Positions 23,937 to 36,000 of a stretch of 64,000 bases of DNA are shown in pieces. Within the stretch, counting starts at the first letter, position 1; the number at the start of each line of letters is the position of its first letter. Made by a program: the position numbers and the translations under genes. The stretch is from Agelaius tricolor (Eukaryota > Chordata > Aves > Passeriformes > Icteridae), in assembly GCA_023055355.1 (NCBI GenBank), contig JALJCS010000029.1, positions 2,852,001 to 2,916,000 on the forward strand, written 5' to 3'. Below the pieces are notes generated by a model, which was not told where the DNA came from, made no database searches, and saw only the letters and a list, made by a program, of their open reading frames with translations.

Positions 23937-24087
23937 ATGCTGCGGTACCTGCTGAAGACGCTGCTGCAGATGAACCTGTTCGCCGACTCGCTGGGAGCTG
24001 AAGGCTCTAACTCCTCCTCCTCGCTGCTGCTCGGCATCAACCGCTCCATCGCCGCGCTCCACCTGCCCGACCTCACCCCCGGTAACG
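23937..24087 (+). CDS. ROBO3: ROBO3 exon 1 (start, leader)
   Basis: ATG at 23937; donor AACG|GTACGT. Encodes the family-typical N-terminus with NSS sequons. Phase 1. Confidence 0.95.
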
Positions 24088-27000
24088 GTACGTGCTCCCC
24101 GGTCCTTCTGCTCCCCCGTCCCGGAGTTCCTGCTCCTGCTCCAGCCGAGATGCTGGAAGTACCCACAGACCCCAGCCCCGGCTGGGACCCCACCAGCACC
24201 GACACTGGATTCCCATCCTGTCCCCTTGTCCCCAAAGCGGGACCTGCCCCATGTCACAGCTCCGCAACTGACCCAGCGTCCTCACACCGGCCCCGTGTCC
24301 TCATTTTGGGACCAGCTCCTTGTCCCAAGCCCAACTCCCGGGAGTGATGTGGTGTCCTTAGATTGTCTACACGACCCCAAACTGAGACCAGCCCGCTCTC
24401 CCCGAATCAGGACTGTCCTGGTGTTCCCAACCAGTCCTGTCTTCCCAAATCCTGAACTGCAAGCAGCTCCCTGTTCCCAAACTGTCCCGTGTTCCTCATC
24501 AACTGCCAGACTGCGAGATGGGACAGACACCAAATTGTCCCCGTGTCCCCAGACCCCAAACCAGGGGCAACCCAGTGTCCTCAAACAGCCTTCATGTCTC
24601 CACATCCATCCCCAGTCCCCAAACCAGGACCAGCCCCGTGTCCCAAAACTGTCCCAGTGTGCCCAAATCAACTCCCAGACAAAACTAGGAGAGACTCCAT
24701 GTCTCCAAACCAGTCCCGTGTCCCCAAGCCAATCCCCAGACTACCAATTGAAACTGGCTCTGTGTTCCCAAACTATCTCTGCATTCCTAAACCATCCCAG
24801 TGTCCTCCGACCAGCTCAGTGTGCCCTAATCCTCCACATGTCCCCAAACCAGCCCCATGACCCCAAAGAGCAGAATGGAGATGAAGGAGGGGTGAGGGAG
24901 GAGGTGTCTGACTGAATTTTGATGCAGTTTTGAGCTTCTCCCTTCTTTTTTAGTCTGCGCCCCTCCAGCTGGCCCTGGGTGGCTGGGGAGGGGGCGGGGG
25001 TGTTCCCAAACCTCCTGGGAGCCCCTGCCCCTGCACAGCCAGCCGGGCACAGGAAGGGGCCTGCCCTGACCCCCTGCTTGTCCCAATTAGTCACCGGGCC
25101 CAGCTGCGGCCCCCTCAGTCCCTGCTGTGCCCCCCGGGGTACCCAGTGCCCTGCAGCAGCGCTTCCGTCCCCATGGCAGCCACATCCCATCCCCATGGCA
25201 ACCCCCCGGGCACCCCAAACTGCAGCCCCTCATGCATCCTGCCCCAGGCTGGGGGGAGCAGGGGAGGGCGTGTGAGAGTGGAGATGAGTGGGGGGTGTGT
25301 GCATGTGCATGCACGTGTGTTCATTTATGGACAGTGTGCATGTGTGTGCATGTATGTGCATGTCTGTACAGTGTGTGTGTGTGTGTGTGTGTGTGCAGTG
25401 TGTGCGTGTGTGCATTTATGGACAGTGTGCATGTGTGTGCATGTATGTGCATGTCTGTACAGTGTGCATATGTGCACGTGTGCGTGTGTGTGCAGTGTGC
25501 ATGTGCCTGCATGTGTGCATTTATGAGCTGTGTGCATGCATGTACAGTGTGCATGTGTACATGCATGTGCATGGCTATGCATTGTGCAGGTGCTTGCATG
25601 TCTATACAGCGTGCAGATGTGTGCATGTGTGCATTTATGTGCTGTGTGCATGCGTGTGCAATGTACATGTGTGTGTGCATTTTTGTGCAGTGTGCATGTC
25701 TGTACAGTGTGCATGTGTGTGCATATGTGTGCAGTGTGCATGTGTGTCCATGTCTGTACAGCATGCATGTGTTTGCATGTCTGTACAGTGTGCATGTGTG
25801 TGCATGCAGCAATGCAGGTAAGAGTAGGCTCATGGCCCACCTGAGCATGCATGGATGTGCGTGGATGTGCATGCCCCTCTGTGTGCCCCTGTGCATGTGC
25901 ATCTGCGTGTGCAGCCTGTGTGTGCATGCACACCCCTTTGTGAATGTGCATTTGTGTGTGTGCACCTCTGCATGCCTGAACACACACGTGTGTGTGTGTG
26001 TGTGTGTGTGTGTAAGGACACCCCCCCCCGAATACATGCATGTGTGTGCATGTACACCCTGCATGAATGCACACACACATACATGCATCTGTGCATGTCA
26101 GGGGCATGGACACCCCTGCCTGAATGCACACGTGTGCATGTGTGTGTACAAGCACATGTGTGTGGTTGCATCTCTGTGTGTGTGTGCATACCCCTGCATG
26201 ACTGCCCGTGCATGTACATGCACCTACATGTGCAATGCACGTGTGCACACATGCACCTGCACATGTAATGCACATGGGCACACATGCACGTGTGTGTAAT
26301 GCTCATGTGCCCCGTGTCTGTGTGCACAGATACCTGTGAGTCCCTCTGTGTGTGTGTGCACCCCTGCATGGCTGCCCTCGTGTGCATGCATGCACCTGTG
26401 TGTAAACATTTGCAGTGCACGGCTGCACGTGTGTCCGTGCAGACCCACAGCTGTGTCACACGTGTGGCTGGGCATGCAGGGGTGAGTGCCTGTGCCACTG
26501 GGCCAGCAGTGACACTTGGGGACCAAACTGCCAAGATACCCCAGGCGGTGTTGGGGACACACACGGTTCAGCCCAGCTGGCCCCAGCATTAATGAGCATT
26601 AATTATGCTGACATTAATGACCATCTATTAATTCCTGTGCCCTAGCAGGGTTGTGGTTTTTTTCTTTTTTTTTTTTCTGGAACAGCCCCATAACTCCAAT
26701 ATTGGGCTTTTGAAAACTTAAAATTAAGTATTTTCTGCTGCCCAGAATGACCAGCTCTGCTACAGAAAGTCAGCACTTGCAGCTGATGGAAAAATCCCTT
26801 TTTGGGGAGAATTTAGCCCCAACCCTGTTTCTTCAGGGTGGAAACTGGGTGGAAAATGCAAAGCTGCTTTGTCCTGCTGGCCTTGCCTGACACCTTCCTG
26901 ATCCATCTTAAGCTCCACCAAGGGAAATTTAGGTTGGATGTTAGGAAGAAGTTTTTTACAGAAAGGGTGATACAAGTTCTGGAATTGCTGCCCAGGGAGG

Positions 27001-30000
27001 TGGTGGAGTCACCATCCCTGGGGGTGTTTAACAAAGCCTGGATGTGGCACTGGGTGCCAGGGTTGAGTTGAGGGGCTGGGGCTGGGTTGGACTCAATGAT
27101 ATTGAAGGTCTCTACCAACCCGGTGATTCTGTGATCCTGTGATTCTGTGATTCTCTGGTCCTACTCCCTCCCACCCTGGGATATGCTGGGCTGGGACCTG
27201 GCCACGCTTCATCTCTCACCTCCTGCTTTCCAAGCAAAGCAGGGTCTGGGGCCAGGAAAGTGCCACACAAGCCAAGGATGCTCAGCCCCCAAGCCCATCC
27301 CTACCCCTCCTGGTTGCCCTGCAGGATCCCACGCCCAGCTGGAGGACACGGCTCCCCGCATCGTGGAGCACCCCACGGATGTCCTGGTCTCCAAGGGGGA
27401 CCCGGCCACGCTGAGCTGCAAGGCCGAGGGGCGCCCGGCCCCGGAGGTGGAGTGGTACAAGGACGGGGAGCGGGTGGAGACGGACCGGGAGGATCCCCGC
27501 TCCCACCGCACCCTCCTCCCGGGCGGGTCCCTCTTCTTCCTCCGGATCCTGCACGGGAGGCGGGGAAAGCCCGACGAGGGCGTTTATGTCTGCGTGGCCA
27601 GGAATTACCTGGGGGAGGCCACCAGCCGGAATGCTTCCCTGGAGGTGGCCGGTGAGTCCTGGGCGAGGATTTGAGGGGGGGAAATTTGGGGTTCTGGTAT
27701 CGCCCCTAAGCCCAGCCTGCTCCAGTGACTGTGGCTTTCACATTCCCACTGTTGCCAAGTGAAGAGGGGAAGATAAATAAAAATAAGAGGAAAATAATTG
27801 AAAATAAATAAAGTGAAAGTAAATGAAAATAAATTCAAAGAAGCGAGAAATATTGGAAATAAAAGATACTAAGTGAAAACAAATGAAATATTGGAAATAA
27901 ATGATACTAAGTGAAAATAAATGAAATTTTGGAAATAAAAGCTACTAAGTGAAAACAAATGAAAAATGAAAACAAGTGAAAATTAATGAAACTAAAAGGA
28001 AGTGAAAATGAATATAAATAACAGAAAATAAATTAAAACATGGAAAAAAGAGAAAGAAAGTGGAAATAATGGAAAGGAAGTGAAAGTAAATGAAAAAATA
28101 AGTGCAAATTAGTGAAGAGAAATAATGAAAAACCGGAAAATAATTGGAAATAAATGAAAATAAATGAAAATTACTGCAAAGGAGTGAAAATAAATGAAAA
28201 CATGGTAAAAGAAATTAAGAGAGGTGAATATAATTGAAAATACATGAAAATAAATGAGAACAAATGAAAACATTTGAAAGCATTTGAAAATCAAGTAAAA
28301 TCAATGAAGATAAATGAAAATCTGTTAAAGCCAATTCAGAGCCCCGGTGCTGCCCCCAGCCCGGGGGCGCAGGGCTGGCAGCTGAGGCCGCGGTGTCCCC
28401 GCAGTGCTGCGGGACGATTTCCGACAGCCCCCAGGGGACGTGGTGGTGGCGGCGGGAGAACCGGCCGTGCTGGAGTGTGTCCCGCCCCGCGGGCACCCCG
28501 AGCCCAGCGTCTCCTGGAAGAAAAACGGAGTCCGGGTCAGCGACAAGGACGAGCGCCTGACGGTGAGGGGGGGCAGAGCTGATGTGGGGGGGTGGGGAAT
28601 GTTACAGGGACACAGGGTGTGATGGGAATGTGGGGTGACATGGATGGGGAGCAGTGAGGATGAGGGATGCAGTGAGGATCTGGAATGTGGGATGCAGCAG
28701 AGAGTTGTGTGATGGGACGGATATGGGATGAGATGGGGATGTAGGACAGGATAGGGGATGCCTCAGAGATTCGGGATGCAATGGAAACATGGGGTGTGAT
28801 GACAGTGTGGGTGCAAATGTGAGATGCAGTGAGGAGACAGGATGTGATTGGGGTGCAGCATGCAGTCAGGATGAGAGATGCAATGAGGATTTGGGATGTG
28901 GTGGGGATATGGGATGCAAAGGAGATGCAGGATACAACAGGGATGCAGAATTTGGTAGGGATGGGAGATGTGTGTGTGTATGCAGTGAGGATGTGGGATG
29001 TCTTGGAGATACGGGATGCAGTGTGGGGTAGGATGCAGTGGGGATGTGGGATGTGATGAGGATGTGGGATACAGTGTGGATGTGGGATACAGTGTGGATG
29101 TGGGATGTGATGGGGATGTGGGATGTGGTGGGGACGTGGGATGAGCTGTTCCTCCTGCAGATCCGTGGTGGGAAGCTGATGGTGGCCAGCACTCACAAGA
29201 GCGATGCTGGCGTCTATGTCTGCGTGGCCACCAACGTGGTGGGGGAGAGGGACAGCGAGCCGGCCGAGCTGGTTGTCTTCGGTGCGTGGGGATTTCATGT
29301 TTGGGGTGCCAGGGAGGTGGGTGCTACCCTGCTGGGACTGACAGCCACCCCACAGAGCGCCCAGCATTTGGCAAGAGGCCCCAGAACCAGGTGGTGCTGG
29401 TGGAGGGGACGGCGGAGTTTGCCTGCGAGGTGATGGGGGATCCGCAGCCGGCGGCGCGCTGGCGCAAGGAGGAGGGTGAAATGCCACTGGGAAGGTGAGT
29501 AGGGGGCGAGAGGGGTGGCTCAGGGACACCAAGGCCAGACAGGGTTCTGTGGTGCAGCTGGGCAGCTCAGTGCGTGCCAGCCTGGTGTGCTTGGAGCACC
29601 TGGCATCCTCATGGCATCAAGTAATTGCATCCCACGATCCTGGTGCACCCTCCATCCTCAGCACATCCTGTGTTCCCTATTGCATTCCACATTCCCATTG
29701 TGTGACATCTCCATCACATTCCACATCCCCCTTTGCACCTCAAATCCTCATTGCATCCCATATCTTTGCATCCCACACTCTTATCCCATCCCAAATCCCA
29801 ATCACATCCAATATCCTCACTGCAACCCACATCCCTATTTCATCCCACATCCCCATCTCATTCCACATCCCCATCTCATTCCACATCCCCATTGCATCCC
29901 CATCGCATTCCACATCCCCATTGCGTCCCACATCCCCATTGCATCGCACATCCCCATCACATTCCACATCTCCACCACATTTCACATCCCCATCACATTT

Positions 30001-33000
30001 CCCATTTTTCTGCATCCCAGATTTCCCCTCTACCCATCACATCTCACATTCCCATCACATCATCCTCACTACATCCCCACCCCATGGCACCTTACGCCCT
30101 CCTGGTGCCCCAGCATGCTGCTGGTGCCACAGCCTCGCGGGGTTCCCCAGGTGGGAGGTGCTGCCAGACAACACCCTGCGGATCAGCCGGCTGCAGGTGG
30201 AGGATGAGGGCACCTACACCTGTGTGGCTGACAACAGCGTGGGCAGGTCGGAGGCATCGGGCACCCTCACTGTGCACGGTAAGGGGGGCCCTGGGGAGCA
30301 CCCTTGGGTGCTGGTGGAGTGCCCAGACAAGCCCTTGTCTCTCCCTGCGTTGCTGCAGTGCCCCCCCAGCTTGTCACCGGGCCCCACGACCAAGCTGTCA
30401 CCCCTGGCCAGAGCGTGACTTTCCAGTGCCAGAGCAAGGGCAACCCACCACCCGCTGTCTTCTGGCAGAAGGAGGGGAGCCAGGTCTGACGCCTTCCCTC
30501 ATCCTTGACCCCATACCCAATCATAGCCCCATCCTCATCCCAATCCCATCACCATTTCCATTCCATTGTAATCCCCATCCCAATTCCCACACCATCCCCA
30601 TCTCATCTCCATCCCAATCTCATCCCATCTCTACCTCACACCACTACCAATCCTCATCCCTACCTGTGCTCATCACCATCCCATCACAGTCCCTATTACG
30701 TTCCTGTCCCCATTCCATTCCCATTACAATCCCCATCATACTTCATCCTATCCCATCCCATCCCATCCCATCCCATCCCTGTCCCCAGTCTCATTCCCAC
30801 CCCTAACCCTGTCCTCATCTCATCCCCTGCTTCTCACCCCTCATCTCCTGCTAATCCCACTCCCTCTCAGGCCCTGCTGTTCCCGGGCCAGCCCCCAGTC
30901 CCTTCTGGCCGTGTCTGGGTGAGCCCCAGTGGTGCTTTGACCATCATCAGCGTCCAGCCCAGCGATGCCGGCCACTACCTGTGCCAGGCCATCAGCGTGG
31001 CTGGCAGTGTCCTGGCCAGGGCAGGCCTGGAGGTGACAGGGGGTAAGTCCAGTGCCAGTGCAGAGCTGGCACATCCAGTGTATGAGTGACACCCACCCCA
31101 CCATCCAGCAATTCCCAATTTTCTCCCTGCAGCATCCACTGAATTCCACCCCCCGGTGCTCAGCCTGCGTCCCACTAACCGGACAGTGCTGCCTGTGGGG
31201 GCCACAGTGCGGCTGCCTTGTGGGGCGGGGGCCCATGACCCTGCAGGCAGCGTGGGGTGGCTGAAGGATGGCAGTGCCCTGGTAGGTGTCCAGCCCCGTG
31301 CCAGCCTGCTGGAGAACGGCACCCTGCAGATCAGCGGCCTCCGGGTGAGCCGGCCCCGGCAGGGGCACCCGAGGGGGTACTGCAGAGAGGGAGGGGGCAG
31401 TGCCTGCCAGGGGTGGAGCACAGGGACATGGATGATCACCATGGTGGGTGCAAACAGTGCTGGGGCTCAGGGTGGTGGGTGCTCGGGTGATGGGTACAAA
31501 GCGTGGTGGGTACAAAGTGTGGTGGGTGCTCAGGGTGATGGGTACAAAGCGTGGTGGGTGCTCAAGGTGGTGGGTGCCGAGGTGATGGGTGCTCAGGGTG
31601 ATGGGGCAGGAGCTCTTCCCCCTGCAGGTGAGAGACTCCGGGCTCTACAAGTGCGTGACCACCAGCCCAGCGGGTGAGACAAGCTGGGGCATCTCCTTGG
31701 AGGTACAAGGTGGGTCATGGAGATCTCACCACAGCGGGGACACCGTGGCACTGGGAACAAAGCCACCCAGACCTCCATGCATCTCCCTGCAGGTGATGAA
31801 TCCAACCTCTCCCTGCCTTCCCCTGCACCCGATCTCCTCCCTGGGCCACCCTCCACCCCTGTGGTCACCAACGTTACCAAGAGCAGTGTCACCCTGAGCT
31901 GGAAAGGGAACAAGGACAGTGGTGCCACCGATGTCACCTCTTACATAGTGGAGGCTTTCAGGTATCACACAAGCCTCTTGTCTGGCTGCAGGGGTGATGC
32001 GGTGGCCTGATACCACCCTGTCACGAGTCACCCCTGTCCCCTGGCAGCCAGGCAGTGGGTGGCCCGTGGCAGACAGTGGCAGCTGATGTGGAGAGTGAGA
32101 CCCACACAGTGACCGGCCTTGTCCCTGACACTGTCTACCTGTTCTTGGTGCGGGCGGCCAACGCCTACGGGCTCAGTGACCCCAGTGGCATCTCGGAGCC
32201 TGTGCGCACCCAAGGTGAGACCCAGCAGTGACATCAGTGGAAGTGTCCACAAACCCCCCACCCTTGGGTCCATCTCCACTTGGTGACACCAATGGAGGTG
32301 CCCGTGCACCCAAAATCTTTGGGTCCATCCTTGCCCAGTGATGCCAATGGAGTTTCCCATGGGTATGTGCTGTCACCATGGCTCCTTCCCTTGGTGACAC
32401 CAGTGGGGATATGCATGGACCCTCCATGTTTCCAGCAGACACCAACCCCATGCAGCAAGGGCTGGATCCTGAGCAGGTGCAGCAGGAGCTGGCACAAGTG
32501 GCTGTGCACCTGAAGGAACCTGTGGTGCTGCCATTGGGCACCGTCCACCTCTCCTGGACCGTGAGTGCTGAGCCTCCCTACCAGAACAGAGCTCCCGGTG
32601 TCGATCATGCCCCCATCCCACCCTTCCCTCGGGTCCTCAGGTGGAGCACCAGGCACCCTTCCTTCAGGGCTACCGGGTGCTGTACCGGCAGCGTGGCGGG
32701 CGCTGGGAGGAGGCACGGACGGCATGGGCTCCAGGGGAGCGGGGGGCCCTCCTCACCGAGCTGCGCCAGGGCCAGGACTACGAGGTCAAGGTGCGACCCT
32801 ACTACCATCACCTCCATGGTCCCGACAGTGCTGTGCGGGCTCTGCGCACCCCTGAAGCGGGTGAGTGCGGGCACGGAGGGGATGGTGTGGGTCCCTGGGG
32901 ACAACCTGGAGGTGATACCCCATGTGTCCTCCACCGGCAGCCCCCAGTGCCCCACCACGAGCTGTCAGCGTGGCTGGGAATGGTACCAGTGTCCGCATCT

Positions 33001-36000
33001 CATGGCAGCCACCACCCCTGGCAGAGCAGAATGGGGTCATCCGCGATTACCGGGTAGGCGTGGACAGCAGCAGGGGTGTGACTGCTCCACTCCGTCCTCT
33101 CATGACACCGTGAGCTCCACTCAGTCCTCTCATGACACCATGTCATGCTGTCCTTATGGGTGTTCCCCATGTTTTCCTCCTGGTCCCCACCAGATTTGGT
33201 GTTTGGGCAATGAGAGCCGCTTCCACATCAACCAGAGCGTGGAGGGGACTGTGCTGGCGACAGTGTTGCAGGGACTTGTCCCTGGGGTCCCTTACCGTGC
33301 TGAGGTTGCTGCTGCCACCAGTGCTGGTGTGGGTGCCCGCAGTGCCCCTGTCCCCATCCACATCGGTGAGTCCCTCATTGTCACAACTGTCCCCCATGGG
33401 TGGGGCATGATGGGGTCACCCACTGGGGTGCTGGGGATGGCTCCTTGGCACCCTGCCGGTGTGTCCCTCCTTCCCGTGTCACTTGCAGCCCCCCTGGTGG
33501 AGCGAGATGCGGGGCCAGCAGCTGGGAGCAGCTTGACTGAGCATTTGGCAGAGGTAGTCAGGCAGCCAGCCTTCATTGCCGGCGTTGGTGGCGCTTGCTG
33601 GGTCGTCCTCGCCGCCTTTGCTGCTTGGCTCTACAGCCGCCGCCGGAGGAAGAAGGAGCTCAGCCACTTCACTGGTACAGGGGGTGCTACCCCTGGGACC
33701 CCTCACCCTTCACCCCTCACCCATCAGCCACCCACTGTCCCTCTCTTTACAGCATCCTTTGCCTACACACCCACTGGTAAGCCCATGAGTGCTGCGGGGT
33801 CCCAGTACGGCCTCTCGCTGCCCTCACCCCCATCTCTTTCCACAGTCGCCTTCCCAGCTCCAGTGCACAGCAACCCCAGGTAATCCCCCAGCCCCCCCTG
33901 CCCTCCCCAGGAGCCCCAGGGCTGACCACCAGCATTCCTTCACCCCATCCCCCTGCAGGGCAGCTGCTGGCAGTGGTTACCCGTGGCTGGTGGATGCGTG
34001 GCGTGGAGGCAGCACAGCCAGTTCTGCCGGGTGTTTGGGGTCCACTGAGAGATACTACAATGGTGAGGGGTCAACATGGGGCTGGGTGGCTCTTGAGTGG
34101 GTCATGATCAGCCCTGATGATGCTAGTCACCCTCTGCAGATGCTGGCATCACCCGTTACATCGCCCAGACGGAGCAGTTTGGAGCAGGGGCTGCCGAGGG
34201 GCCAGTTTACAGCACCATCGAGGTTGACAGTGAGGAGCTCTGCACATTCCCCCGTCCCTTCTCACAGTATGGGACCTCCTACCCTGGGGGGGGTTCCCAG
34301 CCAATGGATGCTGCAGCCTCCCAGGTGCCCCGTGGCCGGGCTGAGCACGGTAGGGTGGTCGGATGGGTGGGGGCACACGGGGGTGCTCGTGGTGCGATGC
34401 CCTCCCCACAGCCCCCCCAGCATCCCTCCTTGGCACAGGGACCAGAGCAAAGCTGGGGCAAGCAGTGAAAGCGCCGGCGGTGAGCTGGACAGAGCTGCTG
34501 CCCCCGCCACCCTCAGCCAGTGAGCTCAGCCAGTGTGCCCAGGAGGAGGAGAAAGAGGAGGAAGAGGAGGATGAAGAGGAAGAGGCAGCCCGAGGGTGAG
34601 TGTGGGGGCTCAGGGGCTGGGCATGGTGCCCCCAGCAGCTACCCTGTGATCTCCACCCTGCAGGTTGGGGATGGAGGTGTGGTACCCTGGTGAGGACATC
34701 CCCTGTGCCACTGCTGCATCCTCACCCACCACCTCCTCCGGCTGCCGCTCCACCGCCACGCTGACACCCTCACCTCGCACCACGGAGGACATCCCCCGCC
34801 TCCGCGACTTCGATAGCTCCCTCCTGCCCCGGTAGGAGATGGGCCTCGCTTGGTGTGGCCGTGCCATTGGGGTCTGGGTGTCCCACTGGGATCCCGATGT
34901 CCCTTTGAGGTCCAGATGTCCCACCGTGGCCTGGGTGTTCCATCGCGATCCAGCCATGTTGTCACTACCCAGCCCTGCCATGCCATCATGGTCCAGCTGT
35001 GTCATTAGGGTCCAGGTGTCTCATTGGGGTCCAGATGTTGTGTTGGGGTCAGGATGCCTCACCATGATCCAGATGTTCCATCACAACCCAGCCATTTTGT
35101 CACCATTTGGCTCTGCCATGCTGCCATAGTCCAGCCATGCTACTGAGGTCCACATTTGTCATCTGAGGTCCAGGTGTTCCACTGAGCTCTGGATGTTGTG
35201 CCCAGTCATGTTCACATGATCCAGTTCCACTGTTCCACCACAGTCTGGCCTTGCCACTGGACTCTGGACCAGGCTCTGGATGTCCCACCATGGCCTGGGT
35301 GTCCCATCACAATCCAGCCACTCTATCATGATCTGGTCCTGCTGTGCCACCATGGTCTGGCCATGCCATTGGGGTTTGGATGCCCCAATGGAGTCTGGAT
35401 GTCCTACCATGGTCCAGGTGTCTCTTTGTGATCCATCCGTGGTGCCTCCATCCAGCCCCTGCTCTCCAGCTGTGCTATGGCCATGTTGTCATCACACATC
35501 CATGGTGTTGTGGGTGACTGGGGCATTGCAATACAGCTGCACCATCACGAGACAGGTGGGCCATCATCACCCAGCTGTGCTGCTGTGACCCAGCTCTGCC
35601 ATGGTCCATCTGTGCCACCACAATGCTGGCATGGCACTGTACTCCAGCTGTGCAGCTGCAGTCAGGCTCCAGGTTGCAATCCAGCTGTGGTATAACCCAG
35701 CTGGGCAGCTGCAACCAAGCTGCATGGTTGCAGTTCAGTTGTGCTACGATCTAGGTGTGTCATGATGTAGCTGTGCAGCTGCAATCTGCCAGTGTGCTTG
35801 CAATCCAGATGTGTGGTGATCCAGCTGTGTGGCTGTAATCCAGCTGTGCTCCAGCTGTGCCACTGCAGGCCAGCCCTGCTATCACAGCCTTGCCAGGCTG
35901 TGGTCCTCCACCCCAGCTGTGCCACTGCACTCATCCAGCTCCCCTTTGCCACCCCAGCTGTGATCCAGCTGTGGCAATTCTACCCAGCTGTGATGCTTCA

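Noticed and set aside
23474..24235. 253-codon minus-strand frame rich in SSAQLS repeats
   Set aside because: Translation of the minisatellite before the ROBO3 start plus the antisense of ROBO3 exon 1.
25127..26299. 390-codon Cys/Val/His-rich frame and its antisense partner
   Set aside because: Entirely the TG/CATG microsatellite of ROBO3 intron 1.
32378..33883. 501-codon single plus-strand frame
   Set aside because: Reads through several ROBO3 introns; only the pieces matching exons 16 to 19 are real.
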